Below, piece by piece: positions 9,227-19,490 of a stretch of 64,000 nt of DNA. The translations under genes and the position numbers were made by a program. How positions within the stretch are numbered: position 1 is the first letter of the stretch; every line of letters begins with the position of its first letter. The DNA comes from Bradyrhizobium niftali (lineage in GTDB: Bacteria; Pseudomonadota; Alphaproteobacteria; Rhizobiales; Xanthobacteraceae), in NCBI RefSeq assembly GCF_004571025.1, contig NZ_SPQT01000005.1, positions 248,001 through 312,000 of the forward strand, read 5' to 3'. Under the pieces are notes generated by a model. The model saw only the letters and a list, made by a program, of their open reading frames with translations, did not search any database and was not told the DNA's origin.

Positions 9227-10540
9227 TCAGCGCCAGGCCCGGGCAAAACGACAAGCATCACCGAACAGACCTGCCCATGACCGCGCCTTGACAAAGGATT
9301 TCAGGGTCGCCTTCTCCTTCTCAGCCTTGGGCGTACCATCGACGCGCACGAAGTTTTGCATCGCCTTGGAGATGAGCTGCGGATAGGTGAGAAAGAAGTT
9401 TTGTGACTGGGTATGCATTAGGGGCGGCAAATCCTTGTACTTCTTTAGATCTTTGATGACGAAGGAATCGTCTAGCATCTTCTTGTAGATCGACAGATTT
9501 GCTGCACTCATCGGCTCGCCGCGCGATTTCACGAGACCTATCGCTTCGGCGGCGATGCGGCCGGAAGTCATCGCGAGATTGGAACCCTCGCGATGAATGG
9601 CATTGTTGAGTTGGGCCGCATCGCCCACTACGACCCAGCCTTCCCCATAAAGCTGCGGGATCGACTTGTACCCGCCTTCAGGAATGAGATGGGCCGAATA
9701 CTCCTTGACTTCGGACCCTGCTATCAGGGGCGCCACGGAAGGATGACTCTTGAATTGATCGAGCAGGCCGTAGGGCGTCTGGCTCGTGCGCTGGAAGTCG
9801 GCGACGAGACAACCGATGCCGAGCGAAATGCACTCTTTGTTGGCATAGATGAAACCCATTCCGGTCATGCCGCGGGAAATGGTACCGACCGCCTCGATCA
9901 CGACGCCTTCATCGCCCCTGAGATTGAAGCGCGCCTCGATAGTCTCGCGGGGCAAGAAGTGCATCTCTTTCACCGCGAGCGCAACGTTGTCGGGTCTCGG
10001 CCGCGCGCGTAGGCCCGCGCGCGTCCCGAGCAGGCCATTGACCCCCTCGGCCAGCACGACGACATCGGCATGTATTTCGCCGTCTCGACGGTCTGTACGA
10101 ACACCGACGATCCTTTCACGCTCGTCCCGTACGAGCTCGGTGACGGTCGTCTCGCACAGCAAGGTCGCGCCAGCCTCCCGCACCTTGGAAGAGAACCATT
10201 TGTCAAACTGGGCGCGTATAATCGTGTACCGGTTCGGCCGTTCCTCGTTGAAGTCGTCTGAACGGTAATGCATGCCAACATGGGAGCGATCGTCCATCAT
10301 CCAGAACCGCTGCTCAATCAGGTGACGTTCGAGCGGCGCCTCCTCTCGAAACTCGGGGACCAGCTTTTCCATCATGTCGGCATAGAGGATGGCGCCCTGC
10401 ACATTCTTCGATCCGGGATATTCGCCGCGCTCGAGCTGCAGCACCTTCATGCCGCGTTTGGCCATGGTCAATGCCGCCGCATTGCCGGCCATACCGGCTC
10501 CGACCACGATCGCATCGAATCTCTCTTCAATCATTATCAT
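9227..10540 (-). CDS. fixC: FixC flavoprotein, electron transfer flavoprotein-quinone oxidoreductase type
   Basis: 437 aa FAD-dependent oxidoreductase that takes electrons from FixAB and divides them between quinone and FixX. The N-terminal dinucleotide fold reads [15 protein letters not shown], a second FAD motif [10 protein letters not shown] lies near residue 300, and length is normal for FixC. It follows fixB by 6 nt. Its partner FixA is only a relic here, so function requires a fixA elsewhere in the genome. Confidence 0.95.
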   Translation of the reverse strand: MIMIEERFDAIVVGAGMAGNAAALTMAKRGMKVLQLERGEYPGSKNVQGAILYADMMEKLVPEFREEAPLERHLIEQRFWMMDDRSHVGMHYRSDDFNEERPNRYTIIRAQFDKWFSSKVREAGATLLCETTVTELVRDERERIVGVRTDRRDGEIHADVVVLAEGVNGLLGTRAGLRARPRPDNVALAVKEMHFLPRETIEARFNLRGDEGVVIEAVGTISRGMTGMGFIYANKECISLGIGCLVADFQRTSQTPYGLLDQFKSHPSVAPLIAGSEVKEYSAHLIPEGGYKSIPQLYGEGWVVVGDAAQLNNAIHREGSNLAMTSGRIAAEAIGLVKSRGEPMSAANLSIYKKMLDDSFVIKDLKKYKDLPPLMHTQSQNFFLTYPQLISKAMQNFVRVDGTPKAEKEKATLKSFVKARSWAGLFGDACRFARAWR

Positions 10541-10546
10541 CTCCTT

Positions 10547-11656
10547 CTAGACAGCGATCCGGGCGCGCGAATTCGGCAAAAGCCGAGCGCGAAATGCGGC
10601 CGTCAGCGCCGGTAGCAATTGAATGGCGTCACTGACGATCGCGAGATGGGCGAAGTCAAAGATCGGAGCGTTCTTGTCAGTATTGACGGCGACGATCAGA
10701 TCCGCACCCTCCACGCCAACCCGGTGCTGGATCGCGCCGGAAATGCCGGCGGCAATATAGAGCTTCGGCCGGATGGTTTTGCCCGTCTGGCCGATTTGCC
10801 GGTCAGACGTAACCCACCCTTTTTGCACGAGAGGACGCGAGCAGCCATATTCAGCGCCAAGCAGAGTTGCGAGCTCGCGCACCAACCGAAAGTTCTCAGG
10901 CGATCCCAGTCCCAGGCCGCCCGCAACCACGACATCGGCATAGGCCAGATTGGAGGTTTCTGCATCGCGGTCGGGTAGGAACGACAATACCTTTGTGACA
11001 ATGTCATCTTCCACAAGACCGAGCGGATGGACGATGATACGAGCGGCATCGCGTACGACGCGCTCAGGCATCGGCATGACCCGCGGGCGGACGGTTGCCA
11101 TCTGCGGACGATAATTCAAGGTATAGATCGTGCAGAGCAGCGAGCCGCCAAAGGTCGGACGCGTCGCCGCCAGCGAACCATCGGCGTCGACGTCCAGCGC
11201 GGTGCAGTCGGCTGTGAGCCCCGTCGACAGAGTCGTCGCCACGGAACCTGCGAGATCGCGACCGAGCGTCGTCGCCCCCAACAGTAGGATCTCGGGCTTG
11301 TAGGTGTTGACGAGTTCGGTTAGCGCTTTGGTGTAGGATTCGTTGCGGTAATCCGACAAAACATTGTCGCTCACGAGATAGGCCATATCGGCGCCATAGC
11401 AAAATGCGTCAAGCGCGGCGTTACGTGTGTGCTGCCCCTCCGGACCGATAACGACAGCAGCAAGATTCACCTTTAGCCTGTCGGCCAGCCTGCGGCCCGC
11501 CCCCATGAGCTCCCAGGAGACCGGATGCACCCGGCCGCGCTCCAGCTCAACGAAGACCCAGACGTGCTTGTAGGCCTTAAAGTGCTCCGGCAGTTCTTTT
11601 TTGGCCCCTGCGCGACCGGCCGCCGCCGGCATGGCCGTTCTGGTGACATTGTTCAT
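10547..11656 (-). CDS. fixB: FixB, electron transfer flavoprotein alpha subunit
   Basis: 369 aa ETF-alpha homologue that forms the FAD-containing FixAB flavoprotein. The N-terminal domain begins after a short extension with [12 protein letters not shown]. The C-terminal FAD-binding domain shows [13 protein letters not shown] and later [15 protein letters not shown], both typical. The frame is intact and its start lies only a few bases beyond the decayed fixA. In B. japonicum fixA is known to be separate from fixBCX, which fits. Confidence 0.95.
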   Translation of the reverse strand: MNNVTRTAMPAAAGRAGAKKELPEHFKAYKHVWVFVELERGRVHPVSWELMGAGRRLADRLKVNLAAVVIGPEGQHTRNAALDAFCYGADMAYLVSDNVLSDYRNESYTKALTELVNTYKPEILLLGATTLGRDLAGSVATTLSTGLTADCTALDVDADGSLAATRPTFGGSLLCTIYTLNYRPQMATVRPRVMPMPERVVRDAARIIVHPLGLVEDDIVTKVLSFLPDRDAETSNLAYADVVVAGGLGLGSPENFRLVRELATLLGAEYGCSRPLVQKGWVTSDRQIGQTGKTIRPKLYIAAGISGAIQHRVGVEGADLIVAVNTDKNAPIFDFAHLAIVSDAIQLLPALTAAFRARLLPNSRARIAV

Positions 11657-11659
11657 ACT

Positions 11660-12178
11660 CTAAATTCCCCTCAAAGATAGGCGCGCCCGCGCCACAGGTT
11701 TGCTTTTTAGCTTCGATAACTGAAGATCACTTTTGGTCAGCGAGGGGCCGGCTGTTCTGCCCCGTCTGCTTGGTCCGACCGGCCGCACAACAAGAGGCGT
11801 CGTCGCGATAGACGTACCGGTCCGGCCGGATTTGGAGCGGTCTTCCACACTGGACGCTTGCGCGCCAGGTTCGACGAGCGCCACCGCAGCGGCCAGGGCG
11901 CCGCGGTGGTTGTGACCGGTCGCTTCCATGCCTGAGTTGGCGAGTCCGTTCGCTGCGCAATACCTGCGCCTCACTTTCGGCCCACCAGCTCCACATTGAC
12001 TGTGACGACGAGCGCGATCCTGGCAACGCACCTGTCACGCGATCCATGCCGAGCCTCCAGCGCCGACAGCCCGTATGGGCCGACGTTGGCCCTCTTCCTG
12101 ACGCATGTTGCTATCCGCCATGAGATGGATACAAATCTGAGCGGAATCCGGGGCCGACTTGATCCGGACAACGCTGGG
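11660..12178 (-). pseudogene. fixA: Relic of fixA (electron transfer flavoprotein beta subunit)
   Basis: Pieces of FixA occur in order but in different frames. SVVRIKSAPDSAQI near 12120-12175 corresponds to the FixA start SVVCIKQVPDSAQI. GPYGLSALEA at about 12060-12090 corresponds to NPYDLFALEA. VTVNVELVGRK follows near 11970-12005. A C-terminal piece EDRSKSGRTGTS near 11820-11850 corresponds to EDLTKCGLRGSPT. Stops and a large internal deletion separate them. The remnant ends directly before fixB, where fixA sits in an ancestral fixABCX operon. Confidence 0.85.
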
Positions 12179-12648
12179 CATACCCTCTCCAGGTGTAGCG
12201 CGAACGGCCAACTTATCCATTGACCACCATCTCACCGTCCATACGGAGCCTTGATCGTGTCAAAGGCCGTTTCGAACGCACCTGGCGCGATCGTAGGCCA
12301 CGAGATGATGGCGCAGGGCTCGGCAGGCACTAAATGCAGCATCATAAGTCTTCCTTCAATCTCATCTCGGACGACTACCATCTGTCGGCATCGATGATCG
12401 GATCGGCAGGACAACAGCAAGTGTCGTACCAGTTGCAAAAAACAGTGAAAGTCAGTCGAAAGTAATGGTTTGGCAGACACTTGAAATATCCGCTGGTACC
12501 GTGGACACGACCAGTCCAGACATGGGTCGGGAATACGACAGCCGCCGCTCGGGTGATAGCTGCAGAGAGTTGACCCGGATAAAGACGAAGGCCGCACATC
12601 GGGTTGCCACGGTGCCCCGTCGGGCACACCTTGCAGTGGAACGCTAGA
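12179..12648 (-). other. Leader of the fix relic and spacer after nifW
   Basis: About 470 bp between nifW and the fixA relic. It holds the -24/-12 promoter at 12416-12431. A minus-strand frame (12232-12627) spans it, but its first half overlaps the promoter and it has no recognised family. I see no terminator after nifW. Confidence 0.45.
12416..12431 (-). promoter_or_regulatory. Probable sigma54 promoter of the (fixA relic)-fixBCX operon
   Basis: On the minus strand the sequence is TGGTACGACACTTGCT, with GG and GC at N10 spacing and a full TTGCT. It differs from TGGCACG only by T for C. It lies about 240 bp before the fixA relic and about 760 bp before fixB. No TGT-N10-ACA was found upstream. 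Confidence 0.65.
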
Positions 12649-12990
12649 TCACTTCAGCTCGCTCAATGGGACAAAGGCCGCCGCCTTCTTAGGATCTGCG
12701 GCCGCCTCCTTCAAAACCTTGAACACTCGCTGGTCGATCGGTGACGATGCCACGAAATCGGCATAAGCCCGCTCCAGCATCGCCTTGCACCGAGCTCTGA
12801 TTTCCGGCTCTGCGGCACCTGCAAATTGCTCTTTTGCAAAGTATTGTCCCATGCGCTTTAAGATGTGAAGGCGCGCGACATTCACGATTTTAGGATCGTA
12901 ATCGACGCCAAGTAGCGAAAAAAAATCCTCCGCCGATGAGGCCTTGCTGAGCCGATCGAGGATACCGGCTGCCGGGGATGAGTTGATCAT
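12649..12990 (-). CDS. nifW: NifW, nitrogenase-stabilizing/protective protein
   Basis: 113 aa, the normal NifW length. The start AGILDRLSKASSAEDFFSLL and the stretch that follows (LGVDYDPKIVNVARLHILKR) are characteristic. NifW binds the MoFe protein and helps protect or mature it. It is followed by the fix operon and preceded by nifV, all on the same strand. A GGAGAA ribosome site precedes the ATG. Confidence 0.93.
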   Translation of the reverse strand: MINSSPAAGILDRLSKASSAEDFFSLLGVDYDPKIVNVARLHILKRMGQYFAKEQFAGAAEPEIRARCKAMLERAYADFVASSPIDQRVFKVLKEAAADPKKAAAFVPLSELK

Positions 12991-13333
12991 GGAAAATTCT
13001 CCTTCGGATTAGCTCTGGACGGTAAATGAGATGGGGTGGCGCCTGTTGACTGCTGGCGGGATCAATGGCCAGACCACGATCGAGGCTGACGCTAGTCAGG
13101 ACGGTCGCCGGACCGGAACTCAGGGCGAGAAGACGCCGATTGGCAGTGCGGGGCGGCTCGCCATTGGGTAGGAGATCACAGCATGTATGGCGGAACGGGA
13201 AGTAAGATCTGGAGGTGAGATCGCGCCAGGGGATCTGACGCGCGAAAGCTGGACGCCGTTCGGGCCCATCAGCGATATCGGACGCCATCCTTGGGGCGCG
13301 TCTGTTTACGCAAACGCTGCTGGACACGGCTTT
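12991..13333. other. nifV-nifW spacer
   Basis: About 340 bp between nifV and nifW. Plus-strand open frames here are shadows. I found no -24/-12 promoter, NifA site or hairpin of note, so nifW is probably read through from nifV or nifH. Confidence 0.45.
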
Positions 13334-14539
13334 TCACGCGGGGTGGGTTGCCAGGCATCCGCACACGTCGCGCCAGATCGCCGCCACGGTTTCGCGCTCG
13401 ACCGGCCGCTTGTGCTCAATGGCATATTTGCGGACTTGCGACAGAATCTGTCTGGCTTCATCGGCGCTGGCAACGAGCTGCAGTTCATCGAGTAACGCGG
13501 TGATCGCCCCAAGTCCGGAATGCTTGCCGATCACAAAGCGGTTGCAGCGGCCAAACAAAACGGGATCAAGCGATTGATAGGTGCGTTGATCCTTCAAAAG
13601 GCCATCGACATGAATGCCGGATTCGTGCGTAAATACATGCTCTCCGACGATGGCCTTGTTCACAGGAATCGCACGTGCGGCCGCGCCTGCTACCACCGCG
13701 GCGACGTTCCCGAGCTCCGGGAGTATGATGCCAGTCTCGCGCCCGTAGAGCTGCTTGAGTGCGACCGCGATTTCCTCGAGCGGGGCATTTCCGGCCCGCT
13801 CGCCCAACCCGATGACGGTCACTGAGGCGTGGCTCACGCCGGCCTTGATAGCGGAGAGCGTGTTGGCGGTTGCGAGTCCGAGATCATCGTGACCGTGAAA
13901 TTCGAGTTCGAGATCGGTGGTCGCACGCAAATTCCTGACCAGCACGTAGGTTGCGTCGGGATCGAGCACACTGAGCGTATCTGCAATACGAAAGCGACGC
14001 GCGCCCGCGGCTTTTGCAGTTGCCATCAGTCTGATGAGAAAATCGATGTCGGCGCGGGAGGAGTCCTCACCACCGACGGCGACCTCAAGTCCGCGCGCAC
14101 AGGCATAGCCTACCAATCGCTTCACCCGTTCCAGCGCCAGGTCGCGATGACCACCTAGCTTGGCCGCGATCTGGACATCGGAGGTCGGGATCGACATATT
14201 GATCATGGACACCTTTGCTTCGATCGCCGCGTCGACATCCGATTCTCGCATCCGGCACCAGCCTATGGTGGTCAGCGGAAGATCTGCTTCGACAATGGCG
14301 CGAATGGCGGCGATCTCCTCGTTGCCCATCGCCGGCGTTCCCGCCTCGATCTCCGTGACTCCGGCCCGCGCCAGCGCCTGCGCGATCGCTAGCTTTTCCT
14401 CTGTGGTGAACGCAACGCCAGGTGCCTGCTCGCCGTCGCGTAATGTCGTGTCGTTGAGCACGGTGGGTTTGGCGCGCACCTGGTCGGACCAAGACGATTT
14501 TGCGGCGGTGCTAGCGGCAATCACGCGAGAGCTCCTCAT
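13334..14539 (-). CDS. nifV: Homocitrate synthase NifV
   Basis: 401 aa enzyme that condenses acetyl-CoA and 2-oxoglutarate to homocitrate, the organic ligand of FeMo-co. The DRE-TIM motif [13 protein letters not shown] is near residue 30, with the metal site [11 protein letters not shown] and the [13 protein letters not shown] motif typical of NifV and isopropylmalate-synthase relatives. Length fits NifV and not LeuA (over 500 aa). Many rhizobia lack nifV and receive homocitrate from the plant. Its presence between nifQ and nifW suggests nitrogenase can be completed outside the nodule. Confidence 0.93.
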   Translation of the reverse strand: MRSSRVIAASTAAKSSWSDQVRAKPTVLNDTTLRDGEQAPGVAFTTEEKLAIAQALARAGVTEIEAGTPAMGNEEIAAIRAIVEADLPLTTIGWCRMRESDVDAAIEAKVSMINMSIPTSDVQIAAKLGGHRDLALERVKRLVGYACARGLEVAVGGEDSSRADIDFLIRLMATAKAAGARRFRIADTLSVLDPDATYVLVRNLRATTDLELEFHGHDDLGLATANTLSAIKAGVSHASVTVIGLGERAGNAPLEEIAVALKQLYGRETGIILPELGNVAAVVAGAAARAIPVNKAIVGEHVFTHESGIHVDGLLKDQRTYQSLDPVLFGRCNRFVIGKHSGLGAITALLDELQLVASADEARQILSQVRKYAIEHKRPVERETVAAIWRDVCGCLATHPA

Positions 14540-14741
14540 TGTTTGACCTACCTAAGCTTCAGCAAATGGATTGTCGTAAATGCGACAGGCCTATGAAGCG
14601 GACGCCTTGCCTACTGCCCCGCCGTGTTCGAACTTTAATGCAGTTGCGGCCCGCCAGGATGTGAGAATTGTTGCGGAGCACTTGAGCCCGCCGCCGCCTT
14701 GGACACATGGTCACTCGCTCGAAACGGCGTCAGCCGCGCCC

Positions 14742-15533
14742 TCAGCCTTCCGCGCGGCTTACCGAATCCTGCGAGGCTTTCCCCGATGATGATGCGATCG
14801 CGGACCCTTGTGGCAGTTCAGATGGCCAGCCGCCGGCAACGACCGGCCGAGCCGCCTGCAACAGAAAATCGCGCCGGCGCTCGGCCATCCGGCTCTCACC
14901 GCTTTCTTCGTCGAAGCAGATGTTGAAGTCGTCACATTGGTTGCACACGGGTGTCGTGCACATCGCGAGGCCTTCATTCTCACAAAGCATGCGGTAGAAG
15001 AAGCGCTTCCAGCGCATATTGTTGACATTGCGCGCGGCGAGCGGCGCGAAATGGCGGCTCAGCAGCCGAGAGAGTTCGCCGCGATTGCGCAAGCCGAGAG
15101 CTTCCCAAAGATGGCCTGGCTCAATGGCGCGCCGCGCTATCATCGCAGCCAGCCAGTGACCGATATCCCGTTCCGTCGAGCGTTGCTTGAGCAAGAGATC
15201 GCGCAGCATTGCGATCTCTTCGTCCCCTTCGCACTTAAAAACCGAGAGCTGCCCCGCGAGCTTGATCTCAAGCGAGGGAAAGTACTGCTCCAGCAAGGCC
15301 GCCAGTTCAAGGCCGGACAGGCCGGCCTTCTCGGGAAGGGACCCACCATCCATTGTGGCAGCCGCCAAGATAGACGCCAGGACATGGCGATCGAAATTGC
15401 TGTCAATGGCAATATCGGCATCTGCAGGAGGCACACCGGTGAGCAGACGGTAGGTTGCAATTCCCCTGTGTATCTGGCTGTTGGCATCAACGGCACAAGC
15501 AGCCATGAACGGAAGGTATTGCGCTTCGAACAT
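14742..15533 (-). CDS. nifQ: NifQ, molybdenum donor for FeMo-co synthesis
   Basis: 263 aa. The C-terminal region has the NifQ cysteine motif C-x4-C-x2-C-x5-C (CTTPVCNQCDDFNIC), which holds an Mo-Fe-S cluster, preceded by the conserved RWKRFFYRMLCENEG. NifQ hands Mo to NifEN/NifH. It lies 150 bp after nifH, separated by two hairpins. The ribosome site at 15533 is weak, so a slightly later start is possible. Confidence 0.92.
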   Translation of the reverse strand: MFEAQYLPFMAACAVDANSQIHRGIATYRLLTGVPPADADIAIDSNFDRHVLASILAAATMDGGSLPEKAGLSGLELAALLEQYFPSLEIKLAGQLSVFKCEGDEEIAMLRDLLLKQRSTERDIGHWLAAMIARRAIEPGHLWEALGLRNRGELSRLLSRHFAPLAARNVNNMRWKRFFYRMLCENEGLAMCTTPVCNQCDDFNICFDEESGESRMAERRRDFLLQAARPVVAGGWPSELPQGSAIASSSGKASQDSVSRAEG

Positions 15534-15602
15534 ATTTTGAGGGTTCCACAGCAGTCAGGTTTTCCCTGCCGCATCCTGGTTTTGGTCAAGATCGATCGTC
15601 AG

Positions 15603-15645
15603 AATGCCGGCCTCCCGGGATGCGTCGGTGAGGGAGACCGGCATT
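15603..15645 (-). terminator. Hairpin between nifH and nifQ
   Basis: Arms AATGCCGGCCTCCC (15603-15616) and GGGAGACCGGCATT (15632-15645) pair at 13 of 14 positions around a 15-nt loop. There is no T-tract, so this may be an attenuator or an RNA-processing/stability element that keeps nifH transcript above nifQ. Confidence 0.6.
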
Positions 15646-15661
15646 CGTCGCGCACCTTCGC

Positions 15662-15681
15662 AAGGCCGCGACTCGCGGCCT

Positions 15682-15682
<1 letters not shown>
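15662..15682 (-). terminator. Palindromic hairpin immediately after nifH
   Basis: AAGGCCGCGA-C-TCGCGGCCTT is a near-perfect palindrome that begins at the last base of the nifH stop codon. Together with the 15603-15645 hairpin it makes a double stem-loop at the 3' end of nifH. A role in stabilising the abundant nifH mRNA is inferred. Confidence 0.55.
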
Positions 15683-16650
<968 letters not shown>

Positions 16651-16726
16651 TCAAGGGAAGGAGCGCATCGCTCGTCTTACGCGTCGGCGTGCACTCAGCC
16701 CTCAGTCAGTGTTGCTGCCGCTTATT

Positions 16727-16742
16727 AGCAACCGCCGTGCCA
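16727..16742 (-). promoter_or_regulatory. nifH sigma54 -24/-12 promoter
   Basis: On the minus strand TGGCACGGCGGTTGCT is a perfect RpoN promoter (TGGCACG-N4-TTGCT). It gives a leader of about 150 nt before nifH, consistent with nifH promoters in bradyrhizobia. Confidence 0.95.
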
Positions 16743-16814
16743 ACGCTTGACCGCGCTCCTTAAGCTTCTGATTACGTTTCTGAAAACCAACTAGCCGGTG
16801 AGTAAGGCCCTGAC

Positions 16815-16830
16815 TGTTTTGGATCTAACA
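16815..16830 (-). promoter_or_regulatory. NifA binding site (proximal UAS of nifH)
   Basis: TGT-TTTGGATCTA-ACA matches TGT-N10-ACA exactly. It lies about 75 bp upstream of the -24 element, within normal enhancer range. Confidence 0.88.
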
Positions 16831-16843
16831 GGATCTGCGCGGC

Positions 16844-16859
16844 TGTCAGAAAACTAACA
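16844..16859 (-). promoter_or_regulatory. NifA binding site (distal UAS of nifH)
   Basis: TGT-CAGAAAACTA-ACA matches TGT-N10-ACA exactly. It is 29 bp from the first site, close to three helical turns, so both face the same side of the DNA. Confidence 0.88.
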
Positions 16860-17118
16860 ACGACCACAACGATCAACGCGAAAAGCCGATTTGCGCCATC
16901 AGTTCCGATGCCCTCACGTGTGGAACGGAACTTGCTCCGATTCGACGACAGTGAATATGCCGGTTGGCCCGCAATCTGGCGCACCAGCGGCGAGGTTGCA
17001 TACATGGTACGGCGCTTGGTGCGCTGACTTTGGAGATGATCGGCAAGAAATTGAAGAGGCTCCCGAAGCAGCCGCGCCGTGCCAATCGTTCAGCTCAGCG
17101 CGCCTACAGAGGTATATC

Positions 17119-17532
17119 GTGGCGACAATCATCTTCTATCAGAAACCCGGCTGCGCCACTAACGCGCGTCAGATTCAAGCGCTGAAGTCCGCCGGCCACG
17201 ACGTGATCGCCCAAGACATCTTGAAGGAGCCATGGGATGCGGAGGAATTACGTAGCTTCTTCGGCAATATGCCCGTCGGCTCCTGGTTCAACCGAGCTGC
17301 GGCACGTATCAAGTCAGGCGAAATCAATCCCGATACTATCGACGCGGCAAGCGCACTCGCATTGATGGTGGGCGATCCGCTCCTGATACGACGACCGCTG
17401 ATCGACGTAGACGGGGCACGATGTGCCGGGCTCGATCATGAGCCCGTGCTGTCGCTGCTTGGCCGCAAGACGCAAGATGATCTCGAGGGGTGTTTGCACA
17501 AAGCAAACCCCAGGCGTTGTGCGCAGGCCTGA
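17119..17532 (+). CDS. ArsC/Spx-family nitrogenase-associated protein
   Basis: 137 aa, starting at a GTG with AGAGGT 8 nt upstream. The thioredoxin-like fold begins IIFYQKPGCATNARQ. A single cysteine sits at the ArsC/Spx active position, with the family's later PLL-RRPLI-VDG segment at about residue 95. Proteins of this type occur in nif clusters (the NifO/nitrogenase-associated group), but their biochemical role is not firmly known. It diverges from nifH and may share the two NifA sites at 16815-16859. Confidence 0.8.
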   Translation: MATIIFYQKPGCATNARQIQALKSAGHDVIAQDILKEPWDAEELRSFFGNMPVGSWFNRAAARIKSGEINPDTIDAASALALMVGDPLLIRRPLIDVDGARCAGLDHEPVLSLLGRKTQDDLEGCLHKANPRRCAQA

Positions 17533-17904
17533 GGAAACGAAGGAGCGGCCCCCAGTCGATCAAACAAGTAAGGATGACGTTTCCCACTTCCGGCTTCCTT
17601 CACGGGCAATAAGCGACGGGACCTTCGCTGAGACGGCCCGCGCGAGTGGCTGCCCGTAAGGGGCATCGTCTATATTGCGCTCGATCGCCGCGCTTCCCGC
17701 TCTTGTGAGAGGCGGTGGCAGGTGCCGCCTTTGTCGCGCATGATGTCCGCGGCCTGGATTGGATCAGAGCAACAATCCGAGATGCGGCTTCTTGAACAGA
17801 CCCGCCTCTCTTGAATTGAATAAGGATCAGAACAGATCTCCACCCTGCGCGGCAGTGATCCTTATGCAACTTAGCGGCATAATTGCGCTCTGCTCGCTTC
17901 CATT
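17533..17904. other. Spacer between the ArsC-like gene and ompW
   Basis: About 370 bp with no supported gene. The only regulatory signal seen is the FixK/FNR box just beyond it at 17905-17918. Confidence 0.4.
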
Positions 17905-17918
17905 TTGATCGGCATCAA
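17905..17918 (+). promoter_or_regulatory. FixK/FNR-type box upstream of ompW
   Basis: TTGATCGGCATCAA is a perfect palindromic FNR/FixK2 site (TTGAT-N4-ATCAA). Its centre lies about 80 bp before the ompW ATG, so a site centred near -41.5 would give a leader of roughly 40 nt. Oxygen-limited activation by FixK2 is inferred. Confidence 0.8.
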
Positions 17919-17991
17919 ATCCTCCGCCTTTCCCGGTGTGTGACAGAGATATCGCGCGGCTCTTCGCGCGGATTTTGGAATGGAGAATTCG

Positions 17992-18723
17992 ATGAGAACA
18001 AGGCCAGTTCTGACGAGGGCGTCACTCCTCGCGCTAGCAACCTCGTTGGTCAGCATCCCGGTACAGGCTGCAGATCTGGGCCGGGCGCCGATCTACTATC
18101 AAGCGCCCCCGATCGAACCCTTCAATCCATGGATGATCCGCCTGCGCGTACTTGGCGTTTTGCCGGACACCGAAGGCAGCTCAGTCAGCGTCGCCGGGGT
18201 GCCCTCGCTGTCCTCGCCAAGTTCTGGGCTTTCGATCAGCGATCAAGTCATACCCGAGCTCGACATCACCTATTTCTTCACGAGAAACGTTGCCGCCGAA
18301 CTCATTCTCGGCGTAACTAGCCATCACATCAGCGGCAATGGCGCGCTCACTGGCCTCGATATCGGCAAAGCCTGGCTGTTGCCGCCAACACTGACCCTGC
18401 AATATCACTTCACCGATTTCGGCGCGCTCAAGCCCTATATCGGCGCGGGCATCAACTACACCGCATTCTTCAACCAATCGGCAGCCAATACGTCGCTCGC
18501 TGGTCTTGCCGTTACGGATTTGCGCATCAGCAACCAATTCGGCGCGGCGGTCCAATTCGGCTTCGATTACATGCTTGATCGGCACTGGGGCCTCAACTTT
18601 GACGTGAAGAAGCTATGGCTGCGGCCGGAGTACTCCGCGACCGTAAACAATGCGATTGCCGTCACCGGTCGCGCAAACATCGACCCATGGCTCGTCAGCG
18701 GCGGCGTCACTTACAAGTTCTGA
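17992..18723 (+). CDS. OmpW-family outer membrane protein
   Basis: 243 aa. A signal peptide (about 1-30, MRTRPVLTRASLLALATS...VQA-AD) leads into an OmpW-type eight-stranded beta-barrel: FNPWMIRLRVLGVLP, then IPELDITYFFTRNVAAEL, TLTLQYHF, KPYIGAGINYT, and a C-terminal aromatic residue (GGVTYKF) as needed for BAM recognition. The ATG at 17992 has GGAG upstream. A perfect FixK box precedes it. It may carry small hydrophobic molecules across the outer membrane under microoxia. Confidence 0.9.
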   Translation: MRTRPVLTRASLLALATSLVSIPVQAADLGRAPIYYQAPPIEPFNPWMIRLRVLGVLPDTEGSSVSVAGVPSLSSPSSGLSISDQVIPELDITYFFTRNVAAELILGVTSHHISGNGALTGLDIGKAWLLPPTLTLQYHFTDFGALKPYIGAGINYTAFFNQSAANTSLAGLAVTDLRISNQFGAAVQFGFDYMLDRHWGLNFDVKKLWLRPEYSATVNNAIAVTGRANIDPWLVSGGVTYKF

Positions 18724-19142
18724 CGCTAGAACAGGATCAGAAAGGGGATCCGTTTGATCAAACCGGACGCGGCGAGATCATCGAGCGCGTCCCTAACCTC
18801 ACCGCAGTGCAAACAGAGCGAGATGACGCGTCAAGTACGCGTCATCTCGCGAGACGCGGGGAGCCCAGCACTGCTCTCGCTGTGAACTCCGGGTCGCGTG
18901 GCAAGCGGTGACGGTACACAAACAGATCGACCCAGCACGCGCGTTGCAAAGGCCGCCATTTGCCGATTGGGCCGGAGAAGAAAGGCGGCACGCCGCGAAA
19001 ACGTCAATGACTTTCTGTTCTCAAATCCGGGGCGTGATGGCTACGCTCTATCTCAGACGATCTGACCTCCGAGCAGCCAGCTCATCGCCGCACAAACCGT
19101 CGATGCTTGCTTGCCTTGGCAAGGGGCCGCTAATCGAGCCCT
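18724..19142. other. Spacer after ompW
   Basis: About 420 bp between ompW and the convergent ferredoxin gene. It holds the strong hairpin at 18819-18849. Nothing else was recognised. Confidence 0.5.
18819..18849 (+). terminator. Strong hairpin downstream of ompW
   Basis: CGAGATGACGCG (18819-18830) and CGCGTCATCTCG (18838-18849) are perfect 12-bp inverted repeats with a 7-nt loop. There is no T-tract. It lies about 95 bp after the ompW stop, between converging genes, so it may end or protect transcripts from both sides. Confidence 0.65.
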
Positions 19143-19490
19143 CTAGGTTCGCTTTAACACCATCACAAGGCGGTCGACACGTTTGCCTTGCGCGAGGTGG
19201 GAGTTTACGATTTCGTCGACATCCTCAGGCGTGGACGCGCGATACCACACTCCGTCGGGATAGACGACCATCAAGGGACCAGAGTTACAAAAGCCAAGGC
19301 AGCCTGCCATCGTGAAGCCAATATCGTTGAGGCCTTGCGCTTCGATCGCCTTGGCCATTCGATCCCATAGGGCTTGTGCGCCGGAGGCGCCACAGCTGCC
19401 GTGCGGATGAGTTGGCGGACGCTGCGTGTTGCAGGCAAAGACATGATGTCTATAAAGTTGAGGAAGCTCGAATTCGGTTTCTGAGTTCAT
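19143..19490 (-). CDS. Thioredoxin-like [2Fe-2S] ferredoxin
   Basis: 115 aa. The N-terminal half has FACNTQRP...GSCG and the C-terminal half AGCLGFCNSGPLMVVYPDGVWY. These are the four cysteines and flanking residues of the thioredoxin-like [2Fe-2S] (Shethna/FdI) ferredoxins found in nif regions of several diazotrophs. A redox role connected with nitrogenase, possibly conformational protection, is inferred. No consensus sigma54 site was seen upstream. Confidence 0.87.
   Translation of the reverse strand: MNSETEFELPQLYRHHVFACNTQRPPTHPHGSCGASGAQALWDRMAKAIEAQGLNDIGFTMAGCLGFCNSGPLMVVYPDGVWYRASTPEDVDEIVNSHLAQGKRVDRLVMVLKRT

Noticed and set aside
11956..11971. AGGCGCAGGTATTGCG as a sigma54 promoter for fixB
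   Set aside because: GG/GC spacing fits but TGGCAC is poor, and it lies inside the fixA relic; 12416-12431 is better.
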